64,000 nucleotides of DNA from Parelaphostrongylus tenuis (GCA_019055375.1 JAHQIW010000451.1:62001-126000), one strand, 5' to 3'; positions 1 through 11,390 are shown, counted from the stretch's first letter. Notes: generated by a model not told the origin, from the letters alone. Translations and numbers: made by a program.

Positions 1-279
1 AGAATATTTCATACTATTTGAAAATGATTAAAGAAATTAGAAACTACTGTCAGATACTTATTATTAGAAAGATGATACTACCAAATAAGACTGGTACGTA
101 TATATTATGCATATACACGTATCTATTCACAACATACTATATATGTATATTACATCATGTACATATAATTTGTAGCAAAGAACAACGATATAGACGAAAA
201 GCAGACTAGGAATTAATATCAAAGAAGTATCTCCAAGGACGTTGAGTGGTTTGCAAAATTTTCTACCCCATGCTGGAGT

Positions 280-345
280 TGAACCCGCGTTTCACCTATA
301 AAGCGGTGTGTGATACCACTAGACCACCGAGGCTCTTTGCGTTCC
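280..345 (-). repeat. tRNA-like repeat fragment
   Basis: Minus strand reads GAGCCTCGGTGGTCTAGTGG (A box) and GCGGGTTCAACTCC (B box). The acceptor strands do not pair well, so it is called a decayed tRNA-derived repeat. Confidence 0.45.
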
Positions 346-484
346 TTTTCTTGCGATATAAGGCAGTAAGCTGCCAACAACCACGAGTAACGGGTTTGGT
401 CTGGTGAGCACACATCGGCACTGAACCCAGTTAAGCTGACAGCTACTGACTACGTGTAATTTGTATAAATTCTTTGTTTAGTGC

Positions 485-640
485 TTCTATAGGTAGCAAA
501 GCGGTGATTACGGTAGACTAATGGTAGCAGGACGCTACCCGGTATGGTGGGACGCTGGTTCAAATCCCGCCTAAGATCGAAGCTTTTGATATCACTCAGA
601 AATCTACGATATGTTATTATAGCATCATAACACTGTTATA
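485..640 (+). repeat. Single tRNA-like repeat unit
   Basis: GACTAATGGTAGCAGGACG (A-box-like) and CTGGTTCAAATCCCGCC (B box), followed by TTTTGATATCACTCAGAAATCT, the flank shared with the 7.0-kb element. Confidence 0.5.
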
Positions 641-1419
641 GCGAGCTTTCAAGAATTTGGTACCTATATGTTTAGATGGCGATAAGTGGAAAAACCGATC
701 GCTTTCGCTAGACAAGAAATTTTCATAAAGTGTTAACAATCATTCGTAAGCTCAAATCTATGGCTAACTCCAAGTGGTCGATTTGTCAAAACACAATTTT
801 GTAACGCTGTGATATTCAAAATAAAATTATGTTTCACACCCTCCGCGCGCCCTCATTTTTCTCACGCGTATAATTAGCTGGAAGTACAAAAAGCATTTTA
901 ATGTGTAGAGAAAGCCTCGTAGAATCTGAAATAACCGTTTATATATGGAGTATCTTTCAAAGCGTTGATGAACTTCCAGTTGAGAACAAATATGCACCCC
1001 ACATAACTGATCCGTATCGATCGATCGCCCCGATTCCTTCCCAACCGGGAACTGGCCGGTAAACAAGGTCGCCAAAATTGTGAAGCTCGACCTTATTTTC
1101 CGTGGCTACACTGCATTGAAACGGTCTTTTCCAGAAGATAAGCGCAGCGTTAGAATCACTGGAATCTACGCTATTCTATGATTACTAATAGTCTAAGGAA
1201 AAAGCTCTGTACGGCGACCTGTTTAAGCACAAATCTTTTCTTTCTCCTACAGCGCTATCAAAAGATATTTTCCAAGGAACAAACACATTTTTGAGTGTTT
1301 CGAGACATGTGCTATCAAAGGGATCCAACACTCTAAGGAAGAAGTTCTGTCCAGAGAAATGTAGGCGAGATAAGAAAGAAAAACGCGTGGTTGTGTGAAG
1401 CACTATTTTATTGTGGATT

Positions 1420-1540
1420 CTGAACCGTTATCGAAGATATTTTGGAAAACCAGCCACATGTGGCTATAGCCAGAGATCTGGGATTTCGAATGATTAATAA
1501 CACTCTTATGAAAACTTCCCGTCCAGCGACTGTGATCCGT
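1420..1540 (+). pseudogene. Possible transposase helix-turn-helix remnant
   Basis: One plus-strand frame reads EDILENQPHVAIARDLGF followed by LMKTSRPATVIRF, which resembles the DNA-binding region of Tc1-like transposases. It is short and isolated, so the call is weak. Confidence 0.3.
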
Positions 1541-1725
1541 TTTTGAATTTGTCGCCGTCTAAATATAGTAACAAAAATTCTTGTAGAATATATAAGTATT
1601 AAAAACAATAATGTAAAAAGGGTCTCAAACAAAATCAAACAAAAAAATAAGAGTCACTTGCTACGCTAGCATTACATCAGTAACAGCACTTTTATTACAA
1701 GCTAACGAATTAAAATGGTCCGTAC

Positions 1726-4700
1726 CTGTTGCATGAAAATCTCAGTGAACTCGTCACCATAGACGGGTACCTTATCATCACGAGCAACCCAAAACTTCGC
1801 GTCGTCCGTGGAAACCTTAAAAATATCACTTAACTCTCATTTTGTTGAATAAATCACAATTTTTTACTCTATGATCTAAGGATCTTAGGCTTTGGTTACA
1901 AAAAGAAAAAATAAATGACTGAAGAATGCCGAGGTTGGTAGGTAATCGATCCTGGAAATTTCTTTAGTATTTCAGCCAGTCAAATTTGTATGCCTCATAT
2001 AGCTGACAGTATCGTTCCAAAGAAGAGGTCCTCTTCCTCAAAAATGGTACTCTCCTCCAAGTGTTTTAGCGGTGGTTATGGGCTCCCTATGTTCACCTAT
2101 GTACACCAGAGCAAACTTGTGTACATTGACGTTGATAGCATTCTTACGTATTATGTTTTCTTCCCTACTGATTTTCTCTCGGAAGTTGCGTATGGCGCAA
2201 TGGTTAGAGATGTCCTTCAGCGCAAACGTCATCGATGGTTCGAGCGGGTTGGCAAACTGGTACGGGACTTGTCTGGGAGGATATCAAACTGGCTTTATAC
2301 ATCGACAGGCCACCTCGAGTTATTGTAGGGTCCAGATATGCATTCAGTCACCTTCAAGATACTGGTGAAGTCTCATGCACAGCGCATTCCTCGGAGATTG
2401 CTCAACGATTCCTTCCACACATCTATCATTCACGGCTCCATCCACTTCTCTTCCTTTGGCACAAGTAACGGATAATCCAAGTACTTAGGATCACACTTAG
2501 CGTACATGGATGGCAATACCGCTCTGGTGCGATAGATTTGGATACAGCAGTTTTTTAGGAGAAGAGCAGTAAAGAAGAAAGTTTAGAAGTATAATAAAGT
2601 CAATTTATGATAGCTGAAAGAACTGAAACCACGATATTACAGGTGAGAGCAAACTTACAACAAAAACGACGGCTTTTTGGCATTGCTGGTCAAGTGTCCA
2701 TTTTCTGAGCATGTCGTTGGCCATCGTTTTCACTGCCTAAAAACCTGATAGAGTTACGAGTCGACGAGGAATCAACAAGGCTTGTGAAATTTTGCTGTAG
2801 CAGAGAATATCACAAACGAACGTCAAAAGATCGCTCTTCACTAAACCTCGGCCTGAAACGGCGAATATCTACAAACTGTCCTTTTATTTTAAAGATAAAA
2901 CTAAAGCGAAGTTGATGTTCCCTTGAAAATCGCCTTGGGTTGACGTTTCGGAGATGTTGCCTTTTCCGAAGCCGTTCAACCTCAGGCGAATTGCCGCTAC
3001 TTTAGCCGAAATCGATTCTCACGCGGGGAGCTCTGACCCCGTCCGAGTTTTGTTTAAAAAAAAAGACAGTTCGTAAGATATTTTTCACAAACGCAGTGCA
3101 GCTTGTTTGCTCAAAAAATCCCTATAAAAGGACAAATTTATGATGAGGAGCGAAAAGTTGAAGTTCACAGGAAACACAGCGGGATGCTTCCTGTTCATTT
3201 TGAACAATGCTGCCTAGTTAGGCTTGAATTCAAAAAAAAAGCTAGAATCCTTGTGAATCGTCTGAAAGACTTCGAAAAAATCACCTCCGTTGAGCCTCCT
3301 TTAACATGCCGAGCTATTGCCATGGCTGCTGTCACGCCTTTTTTCTCACAGAATGTTCGTAGCATTGTCCTGAAAGATTTCCAGAAAATCCCATTAAACA
3401 TTGGCTAAACCTCACACAAGCTTCTCTTCTCAAATATCTTGAGAAAAAAAAGAATAGTGTTTGCAGCTACACATCCAGTTATGTCAAAAGGCGCGCAAAA
3501 CTCCCGACTCCGGGCGGGAGCTGAACGTGCATATCACCCTTACCGCAGGCGCATGCTACCACTACACCATCGACCACCATTCCGCGACCAATCTTTGTTC
3601 GATATACGATATTCGATTCTTGGCAAAGTGAGAGAACTTATGTTAGTACTAGAAATTTGGAGTTCAGCTGGATAAGGAGATGATGCTGAAAAAGTTCGCG
3701 GCGTTGATTAATCCCTGAGGGATGCGTCAGGGATTAGACTTTATCAAGCATCGTTAGAGAGTGATTGAGTGCAAATCTGGCTTTTACAATGGGTCGCAAT
3801 GCTGCTACCGATGCATCAGATCAGTGCTGCTATCCCTCAGAGAAGTCTGGTACTAATTCACCGACTCCGGAGAGACAGAAGGCTTGGTGAGTCTTAGGCG
3901 CATGATTGAGGCATCGACCATGTGGGTGTTGTAGGGCCCCCCCTCAATGTCTAACCCAGTTCAACTGAAACGTCACAACCCTTTTAATAACTGGATGTAT
4001 ACAACAGCCAGATCTGCTAGGTTGTGACATAGCTCCAAAATCTCAAGTCCACGAATGAACCCCATGGGCCACGAGAGTGGCTCTTCAGATCCGACTAAGC
4101 CATTCGTGCGATCGCAGAGAACCCGAACTCGACACGAACGCTTTCCGTCGATAGCCCGCCGAGATAACTACTTTGAATTTTAACTACATATCGAAGAATT
4201 TGGAATGATATGCAAAACGTTAACCTTCGCCAGGAACCGAACCCGCGTCTTATTCTTTTGGGAGCACGTGACAACCGTGCCTCTTCAATGCTTATTTACA
4301 AGATTATGACACAGCTACTAAAACGATGAATTAAAGAAAAGACTACTGCTTTTTCAAACTCGTTCCCGAAGGTGATGTTGTACAATTCCGTTAATGAGAC
4401 GCATTTCCTGCCCCTTGAAGATGGACCTTTTTGCGTTCTCTTCAGACATTCAGAAACCATTCGATAGCTTGAATTTCGGAGATTTCAAAACTACACGTGC
4501 TTCCTAGAAAGGCCCTTTTATTGCGCTGTAGTAGCGAAAATAAAATTTAATTTCACATTTGGCGCGCAGTCAATGCTGGGGCTAGGGTGAGTGAATGGCT
4601 GCGTGAATGATATTCCAAAAATTCGCAACAGATGGCACCAAAGCGGCTAGGGTTTGTAGATGAACACTATATCGGTAGTTATTCGATAGCTCAAGTTCAG

Positions 4701-5561
4701 AAGATTGTCAAGCTAAGTGTCAAGTTTGAAAAGGTCTTCAGAAAGCGCTGGAAGAGCGAAAAGAAGATTAGGTTTCGCACTCCTAGGGTTAGGTGCTTAG
4801 GATTAGGCATATTAGCGGGTTTATTGGGCAATATAAAATGAAAGTAAACGCCTAAACCCATAGAACGATAGGACAAAGTATATTCTAGAATTATGATATA
4901 AAGAACATCAGAATTTATACGAAATCTGGAAAAAAATGTCAAAGAAATAAGGAAAATCGCGCTATTTCGGCCGGCTCTGAGATCGCTAGCGCAGCGCGAT
5001 TCGAGAGACGCGCTATAATGCGTGCCGAATGTGGAACTCAATTCTATTTCCCCTGCTATAGCGACTAAGATGGCTTTTCGAGAAACCAAGCACAGCATTG
5101 TAGTCGCGAGATTTGAGCTACTGAATGGCTATTATAAGTCTCAAAACGAGGGGAAAAGTCCTTGCCCTCAAAAGGTTGGAAAATGGGTTGCTACAAAGGC
5201 ATAGCACCGAAATTCCTGTACTTCAAGTTAATCTCGCGTAATATTTAGGCCAATAAGCAACCGCCTGATGAGATGGATGTCTAGAACCTAACCAGATATA
5301 TCTGTAGATCACACATCCTACCTCCGAGAGAATGATCTCACTCACCTGTCTAGTTCGACTCTCCAGTTGTTTCAGGTCATGGTCGAGACGATAGCGAGCC
5401 TGTTCGGATAGAACACCGTCCGGATCACAGATATTAGCCGTTGTTTTCATGTTACACTCTCGGAACTGACCCGCTGTCGGGTTTGGATAGTTGTAGGCGT
5501 CCCATTCATCGGCTCGGCTTCTTACCGTCAGCAAGAATAGCAAAATTAGCCACCGCGGCAT
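1726..5561 (-). CDS. MOLO1-domain protein (levamisole-receptor modulator family), 3' end outside window
   Basis: Four exons are visible: 5346-5561, 3285-3369, 2659-2736 and 1726-1815, all with GT donors and AG acceptors. Residues 1-18 form a signal peptide (MPRWLILLFLLTVRSRA), followed by DEWDAYNYPNPTAGQFRECN and NICDPDGVLSEQARYRLD. Exon 2 carries FCEKKGVTAAMAIARHVKGG, exon 3 MANDMLRKWTLDQQC, exon 4 FWVARDDKVPVYGDEFTEIF. This order is that of the MOLO1 (TPM-related) extracellular domain; the C. elegans founder MOLO-1 is an auxiliary subunit of levamisole-sensitive acetylcholine receptors at muscle. The start at 5561 is preferred over an in-frame ATG at 5582 because a T-rich acceptor ends at 5566, only 4 nt upstream, as for trans-splicing. 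Exons 1, 3 and 4 are in phase. Exon 2 is 85 nt and needs one base removed (near 3355) to join the frames. The C-terminal part and membrane anchor lie to the left of the window or were not found. Several nematode paralogues share this domain, so orthology to molo-1 itself is not claimed. Confidence 0.9.
2189..2415 (+). mobile_element. SINE-A copy, diverged and 3'-shortened
   Basis: Begins GCGTATGGCGCAATGGTTAGAG (A box), continues through TGGCAAACTGGTACGGGAC, GTCCAGATATGCATTCAGTCACC and GCGCATTCCTCGGAGATTG. It sits in the intron between MOLO1 exons 3 and 4. Confidence 0.7.
3485..3600 (-). repeat. tRNA-like repeat fragment
   Basis: Minus strand reads GGTCGATGGTGTAGTGGTAG, CACGTTCAGCTCCCGCCC. 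Similar layout to the unit at 485. It lies in the first MOLO1 intron. Confidence 0.45.
3672..3930 (-). mobile_element. SINE-A copy, strongly diverged, in a MOLO1 upstream intron
   Basis: Contains GGCGTTGATTAATCCCTGAGGG, a TCTGGCTTTTACAATGG match and CAGTGCTGCTATCC, in the order of the SINE-A body. The tRNA-like end is badly decayed. It lies in the first intron of the MOLO1 gene. Confidence 0.65.
4205..4295 (-). repeat. tRNA-like repeat fragment
   Basis: Minus strand has CGCGGGTTCGGTTCCTGG (B box), followed by AACGTTTTGCATATCATTCC, the family flank. The A-box end is poor. Confidence 0.45.
4430..4800. repeat. Fragments of the CGATAGCT repeat family
   Basis: Two passages, at about 4450-4560 and 4675-4785, contain ATTCGATAGCTTGAATTTCG / ATTCGATAGCTCAAGTTCAG, AAAGGCCC, GCGAAAATAAAATTT and TTTCGCACTC, matching the arms of the 15.8-16.6 kb element. 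Confidence 0.5.
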
Positions 5562-5605
5562 TGCTCTGAAAAAAAAACTCATGTGTTATCAAATAGAACC
5601 GTCAT

Positions 5606-5763
5606 TTAACCCCTTAAGGACAATACGGCACGTTTTGTACCGAGCCACGCGACGCCGAATCTCACTCAGCTACTGTAATGGCGGCGTCGCGTCTCGCCTG
5701 GACTGCCGCGCAGGCGACGGCGAGACGCCGTCTGCTTACCAATGGTGGCCCGCAAAGGGTTAA
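5606..5763. mobile_element. GC-rich MITE, piggyBac-like ends, TTAA target site
   Basis: About 158 bases run from TTAACCCC at 5606 to GGGTTAA at 5763, so the ends are short inverted repeats flanked by (or including) TTAA, the piggyBac target. The inside is far more GC-rich than its surroundings and forms two perfect stems: ACGCGACGCCG pairs with CGGCGTCGCGT (about 5650 and 5683), and GCGTCTCGCC pairs with GGCGAGACGC (about 5690 and 5719). It carries no ORF of note. It lies only about 40 bp upstream of the MOLO1 trans-splice acceptor. Confidence 0.65.
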
Positions 5764-6532
5764 ACATTCGCAAAGCGCCAGAGGAGTTGTAAGGACCGCG
5801 AATTCTTTTCGCTTACATAAATTCTCACTCATTTTTTACTTACACTGAAGTCAAACGTTCACTTTAACAGCGTTAACGGTGCAAGAACGTTGAGTGACAA
5901 GCAAGACCGTGAAACTCGTCAGGTAGGAGTTAACCTCATGTCTCACCATTTCCAAGAGCGCGCGTCAACTATTGAACTACAAGGGGTTCCTGTACTGAAA
6001 TCTCTCTTCCGGCCATACAAGGTATGGATTCTGTCAGCAGCAAAGCAACCGTCGACGGTTTGGTCTAGTAATCACATATCAGCTTCAAATCCACAGAGTG
6101 ATGGCAGAACAGAAACCGCGCGTAGTGCAGTGCTTAGCGCACGTCCTCGGAAAGGCTGAGACGCAGGTTCAACCTCTCCTGGGGTTGAGAGCTCTACATA
6201 TCATTCAAAATTCTCAAATATATTATGTCATCATACGAATTGCCACGAAGAGATAAAGTAAAGACCTTTTTAGAGGTTACCAATCGTTCGTCGTCCTCGT
6301 TGCGGGTCTTCCTCTTCCCAGTCGTTCAGGTTGAATCTTCTTCGGGTGGGGAGAGGAGTACCACTCGGCTGACAAGCCTCACTCGCGGCGATTTAGCTAA
6401 ATTATAGAAAAATAACTATTATTGATCGGGAAAGCCCGAGGTCAAGAGAAAATCGATTTTTAAAGTACGACGAGGTTAGCAAAGAAAAATCAGATTTTCC
6501 TAACTACGGTAGAAAATCGAAGTATAAAAGAC

Positions 6533-6826
6533 AGCAAGATAAAACTTTCGTGTAGGCCAATCCCTGAGGAACGAGCCATGCATTCGAATCGATTCGTAGC
6601 ATAAGTTTGAAGTGATTTCAATGCATATCTGGCCTTTACAATGACCCACACTGGCCTACCGATGTGCCAAGTCAGTGCTGATGAACTCACATACAAGTCT
6701 GAAATCAGTCTGCTACCAATTCACCCACCCTGGCTGAATGGAAGTTGATGAGCCATGAACGCAGGATCGAACCATTGACTTCGTGCACGACGCAGTGCAC
6801 CTCTAACCACTGCGCCGCACGTGCTC
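6533..6826 (-). mobile_element. SINE-A copy, diverged
   Basis: Reverse-oriented. It retains CAATCCCTGAGG, CATATCTGGCCTTTACAATGACC, GTGAGCCATGAA-like and CTCTAACCACTGCGCC, in the same order as the other copies, with small gaps. Confidence 0.8.
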
Positions 6827-6844
6827 ACACACGGTGAGATATGG

Positions 6845-7085
6845 CAAATAATGTGGAGTGATGTGGCAAAACATCTGCGTCAGGCGGCGGGGTCGAATCC
6901 CATTTCACCCTATCCGGTGGCGCATGCCCTACAGCTTGCACCACCGACGCCTAAACAGGTTCCGGTAGCCGGTAGCGTAATCGGCTAGAACACGCGCGTA
7001 CCGACCGAGTGAAATGCGGGTTCGAGTTCCGCCTGACGCAAAATTTTTGCATATCACTCTAGATTATTGGGTATATTTATAACAC
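6845..7085. repeat. tRNA-like foldback, second locus
   Basis: Two diverged tRNA-like units head to head: minus-strand unit about 6875-6952 (GGCGTCGGTGGTGCAAG to GCCTGACGCA) and plus-strand unit about 6964-7041 (GCGGGTTCGAGTTCCGCC then TGACGCAAAATTTTTGC). The outer flanks (AGTGATGTGGCAAAAC and TTTTTGCATATCACTC, TTGGGTATA) are inverted copies of each other and resemble the flanks at 43.05-43.25 kb. Confidence 0.65.
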
Positions 7086-7239
7086 TATACCACCATTAGA
7101 ATCGGGTGGATATAAGAAGAATTCCGCTGAAATTTATCCTGTTTTGAACTTCAAAGAACACGAAGGCTCTATCAATAGACGTAGACGTGAAAGGTGGGAA
7201 AAAATATGAGATAAACTGAATTATGGTATGTCATGGGAT

Positions 7240-7880
7240 GGCGGGAAATTAGGATGATTTGAATTATTTCGAATGAAACTAAGAGGAAAAACTCATAAAA
7301 TCAAGGGAGAAATTGCTATGGTAAATCAAATCAGCAATTACTTTTACAATAAACGATCAGGGAAGTAATGAGATGCGCCTAAACCGATTCGAATTCCGAT
7401 TAATCTTGGAAATAAAAAGATCAAAAGAAAATCAATTAGGAGGGAAATTAGCAAGATTGAAAGATTTTGAAAGAAAATGAAGATAGACCAAGATAACGAG
7501 CAAAATAGGAAGAAAGAAGGCAGAAAGAGAAGAATTAATTGTATACGAAAACCAAAAATTGATGGGACATAAAGGCGATGAAAATGTTCATTTCTAAGAC
7601 TAAATGAAGACTAGGGAAGGATGAAAGGAATCGAAAGAGGAAAAGAAAGAAAAGATGATGAAAATGATGAGATTCAAGAGTAAACGAAGACTGGAGAAAA
7701 AAAGAATGAAAAGAGAAGAAAGAGGGGAAAAAACGACGATTAAAATGATCAGGTCTAAGACTAAATGAAGACTAGGAAAGGAAGAGAAGAATGAGAAGAA
7801 GAGGAACAGAAAGAAAAAGCAGAAGATAGCGTACGCTCTCAGAAAATCCTCACAAGATTTCCCCATCGATACTTTCCAGA
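7240..7880 (+). repeat. Purine-rich (A/G) tract
   Basis: About 640 bases of plus strand are made almost only of A and G (GAAGAAGAGGAA-type), with AAATGAAGACTAGG repeated about 100-140 bp apart. The pyrimidine-rich minus strand gives a spurious Phe/Leu/Ser-rich ORF at 7600-7899. Confidence 0.7.
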
Positions 7881-7986
7881 GAAAACGAAAAAATCCCAAA
7901 AAAGAGATAGGAAATTATCACCCTGTCATTTCTATGCGAACTTCAAGAAATTCCTGAGTTATTTCCCACGAAATCCCAACGAAAAA

Positions 7987-8008
7987 TGTTTAGTTTCCCA
8001 AGTTTGAG
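7987..8008 (+). other. SL1-like 22-mer
   Basis: TGTTTAGTTTCCCAAGTTTG followed by AG agrees with the nematode SL1 leader at 19 of 22 positions by my count. It is followed by GC, not the GT donor of an SL RNA gene, and no Sm site was seen. Confidence 0.25.
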
Positions 8009-8174
8009 GCATTTTCAATCGACGAAAAATGAGTTTTTCTCTCATTTATGACCGATAGAATCTAAACGATGGAATGATCGATAGATGATTGAATAAATCA
8101 GAAAGCAGGAAGCGGTAAAAACTGGTTTCAACGCCACGGATCGTTAAAAAAAAACCACAAATTAAGCGAATATC

Positions 8175-8255
8175 CGAGATTGCCGAGTAAGGAGCAAAAA
8201 TTAGGCCTTCGGCGGGATTGAACCCGCGTCTCGCTTCTTCCGGGAACGGGTAGAT
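8175..8255 (-). repeat. tRNA-like repeat fragment
   Basis: Minus strand has GCGGGTTCAATCCCGCCGAAGGCC, a B box with a paired T stem, followed by AATTTTTGCTCC. Confidence 0.4.
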
Positions 8256-8339
8256 AACTTTGCGAAAAAGACGAAAACGAAAGAAAGGCAAGAGGAGAGG
8301 AAGAAGAATGTTCAGAAGAGAGAAAAAAAAACTACTTTG

Positions 8340-10565
8340 ATAAAAGGCATCCGCATTGTTTACTCGCCTCGGCCAAATCAATACCCCTCTCTCACTATCG
8401 CTCAGCTGGCAGGAGGCGGAGCGCTCGATCACAACAACTGGTCTGGTTGGTAGGGAGAAAGCGACTCGATCAGGTCAACCCCGATTAATCCGGGAAAACC
8501 CCTCTGACCTAACCCTAAGAACCCCCTCCCAAGGCCCAGACTCATCAAAGAAGGAAAAGAGGAGGACTCGCCCTAAGATATAAGAAAGACGAGTTGCGTA
8601 GTAACGCCTGCCATGTCTAGCCGTAGTAACCGCATAGAACACCCCGTGGTTACCAAAATGAATAAGTAATGTTGGATAACCCAAGACCGATTTTCTCTCA
8701 GCTATTCAATGATCGATGAGCGCATGTGGCGCAGTGGTTAGAGGTGCCCTGCGTCGCACACGAGGTCAATGGTTCGATCTCGTGCTCATGGCCCACCAAG
8801 CCATCTATCCCTCCGGGGTCGGTAAATTGGTACCAGACAGGTTTCAGACTTCTCTGGGAGGGTAAGCAGCTCTGACTCGGTTCAGCGGGAGGCCTCCGCG
8901 AGTCATTGTAAAGGCCAGAATGCATTCAATCACCTCAAACGAATTTGAAAATTGAAGTCGAATGCATGGCGCATCCCTCAGGGATTGATCAACGCCGAGA
9001 GCTTTATCCTTTTTTTATTCAATGATCGATACCTCTCTATCTCTCAGCTGGATGGCGGGGCACTCGAACAGCAACAACATTTCGTACAGAGGGAATTCCC
9101 AATTCGATTAAATGTGATCAATCCGAGGAAACCCCCAGAGCTAAAAACCCCCTTCCTAAGGCCCACAGTTATTATAGGAGATGAAGGAGGACTCGCCCCA
9201 AGAGTAACGCCGGCCCCGTCCGGCCTTGGTAACCGCATTGAACATCCCGTGGTTACCAAATGAATGACTTGATGATTTGATAACCCAAAACCGACTTTCT
9301 ATTAGCCTTTCGATGATTAAAACCTATCTTTCAACTGGAAGGGCGCGGCACCCGATCACTGTAACAACAACAGTTCTAAATGGTGCAGAGGGAATTCCCA
9401 GTAATTCATCCCAGCCAGTCCGAGGAAACCCTTCACTTAACTAACTCTCAGAACCCCCTAAGACCCAGACTTCTCACAGACGATAAAAAAGACTCGTCCT
9501 AGGACGTAAGAAAGACGAGTTGCGTAGTAACACCTGCCCCGTCTAGTTTTAGTAACCGCATAGAAACACGTGCGGCCACTAAAATGAATAAGTAATGAAA
9601 AAACCCAACATGTTCGACTTTCCATCAACCTTTTAATGAATAATAACTCTCTACCTCCAAGATGGAGTGGCGGAGCGCTCGATCATAACAGCAACAACGG
9701 CTCGATTATTACAGAGAGCATTTCGATCAACCCGATTAATCCGTGGAAACCCTCTTGACCTAACCCTAAGAACCCTCTCAGGCCCAGACTTTTAGGTGAG
9801 AAAGGAGGATTCGCCCTAGTATACAGGAAAACGAGTTGCGTAGTAACGCCTGCGCCATCTATCCTTATTAACCACAAATGATTAACCCATGACCGATTTT
9901 CTCTTAACCTTTCAATGATCACCACTCTTCATCTCTCAGCTGAAAGGACGTGGCCTGGATCATAATAGCAACAACAGTTCTAATCAGTGCAAAAATAATT
10001 TCGATCAGCACAACTCGATTAGTTCGAGGAAACCCTGAAAACTTTACTCTAAGAGCTCCTGAAACTCAGGTTTATACCACGAGATTAAGGAGATTTCTTC
10101 CTAGGAGATAGGAAAAATGAGTCGCCTAGCAACGCTGGCCCTTGTCTAGCTTTAGTACCCGCATAGAACACCCTGTGATTGCCAAAATGAAAGTAATGGA
10201 TGACCCACGACTGACTCTCAATAACCTCGTCAATGATCAATCCCTCTCTCATTAACTCTCAGTTACAGAGGAGGGGAAATCACAATAACATTCTAGTCAA
10301 TAGAGAGATTTTCAATTGACTCAACCCGATTATTTCAAGGAAACAGTCACGTTAGATATAAATTATCTCTGACAGACCATTCTAAGTCCCAACTCGTTTG
10401 AAGAGATGAAAGAGAATTCATTCTAGAAAATACGTAAAATTTACTGCATAGTAACGCCATGCTCGTCTCACCTCTTAGTTACCGCATAGAACATTGTGCG
10501 ATTACCAACTGAAAGTAGCGGTTAACTTAAGAGCGACTTTCCATTAACACTGGCAATGGTCAATG
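8340..10565. repeat. Tandem array of ~290-320 bp units
   Basis: Six diverged units follow each other. The landmark AGTAACGCC...ACCGCATAGAACA recurs at about 8599, 9205, 9525, 9842, 10130 and 10449. Each unit also repeats TCTCTCAGCTG, CCGATTAATCC-GGAAACCC, GAACCCCCT, GGCCCAGACT and CAATGATC. Removing the SINE at 8718-9016 and its duplication gives a 294-bp first interval. Units are only moderately alike, so the array is old. No coding role is supported. Confidence 0.85.
8718..9016 (+). mobile_element. SINE-A copy, complete, with target-site duplication
   Basis: A tRNA-derived SINE of about 299 bp. The 5' part holds RNA polymerase III promoter boxes: A-box-like TGGCGCAGTGGTTAGAGG and B-box GGTTCGATCTC. 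The body contains TACCAGACAGGT, GTCATTGTAAAGGCCAGA and GCATCCCTCAGGGATTGATC, and the 3' end is GAGCTTTATCC plus a T tract. The 14-bp direct repeat ATTCAATGATCGAT flanks it at 8704-8717 and 9017-9030, the mark of LINE-driven insertion. It interrupts a unit of the 300-bp tandem array. Confidence 0.9.
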
Positions 10566-10615
10566 GAAATTTATAAACACCAAAGACGAGGTTGTTGACA
10601 TACAATTCAATTATA

Positions 10616-10960
10616 TAAGGGTGGCAGCGTAGTGATTAACCATGCGGCGTATCAGGAAGCATGGCGCTGGCTCGATCCCCTACCCAATACTCTCCTGCAA
10701 CCAATCAGGTGAGCGTTTTGGAGAACGCCTTAGCTGGGCCACCTCATCTTGATTACAAGGACAACCATCGTGACCAGCATTCTGCGGCATCCATAAGAGC
10801 GGTAAAATTTTCAAGCAGCAGGCCAAAAGCAGTACGTGAAATATTCAAAGACCTTTGTGGAAAATGACACACGAGGAGCGAATCGTATGAAAGAAGTGCT
10901 GAGATCTGTACAGTAGATTGCAACGACGAGTTTTGTAAAGTAAAAATAATAATAATGATC
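10616..10960 (+). mobile_element. SINE-B copy
   Basis: A second tRNA-headed family: GGGTGGCAGCGTAGTGATTAACC (A box) and GGCTCGATCCCC (B box), then a body with CCAGCATTCTGCGGCATCCATAA and TTTTCAAGCAGCAG, and a tail rich in AATAATAATA. The same body occurs at about 20.5, 37.1 and 47.7 kb. Confidence 0.7.
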
Positions 10961-11390
10961 AACAGTTCTTGTTTTGGTTGAAATGGTGTGCTTGAGAACT
11001 TGGGAAGATTAAGCTGACTGCAACGTAAGAAGAGAAACACCTCCATAGCCCTAGCAAAAAAATTAGTATACTTAAATAGGAGATAGAGACTGATTAGTGG
11101 CCTTTTAGATTGTGCGTCTTCAGCGAAAGATGCCGTTGGTTCGAATATCACCAGAGTTTCCACGATCTGCTAATATTACGGCATTCTTGAGGTTGTGTTT
11201 CACATTCTGTCCTGTCATGAAGAAAAAACAATAAATAAAACTCTTGAACATTGCTATTTTGGGCTGGTGCAGGTTACACGAAGATCTAGGAAATTCATTT
11301 CGATAACGTATGTCCTTGTCTCTATGAGTGCGGAATTGATCCAAGACGATGGTACGCAGACGTTCGTCCGCGTGATAATATAATGAACAA

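Larger units (their letters stand above)
1..1700. other. Left edge: no gene recognised
   Basis: Apart from the tRNA-like units at 280 and 485 and the weak helix-turn-helix remnant at 1420, nothing coding was found. About 690-850 carries fragments of the CGATAGCT family (AATAAAATTATGTTTCACACCC). The remaining MOLO1 exons should lie here or beyond the edge, but none was recognised. Confidence 0.4.

Noticed and set aside
4771..4812. TTAGG-rich stretch that could be interstitial telomere repeat (TTAGGC)
   Set aside because: Only a few irregular TTAGG words, no regular hexamer array.
7600..7899. 99-aa Phe/Leu/Ser-rich ORF resembling a membrane protein
   Set aside because: Translation of the pyrimidine-rich strand of a simple A/G tract.
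8952..9263. ORF containing GDEGGLAP, like the enolase signature
   Set aside because: The match arises in one unit of the 300-bp tandem array and the flanking SINE; no other enolase motif is near and sister units do not keep it.
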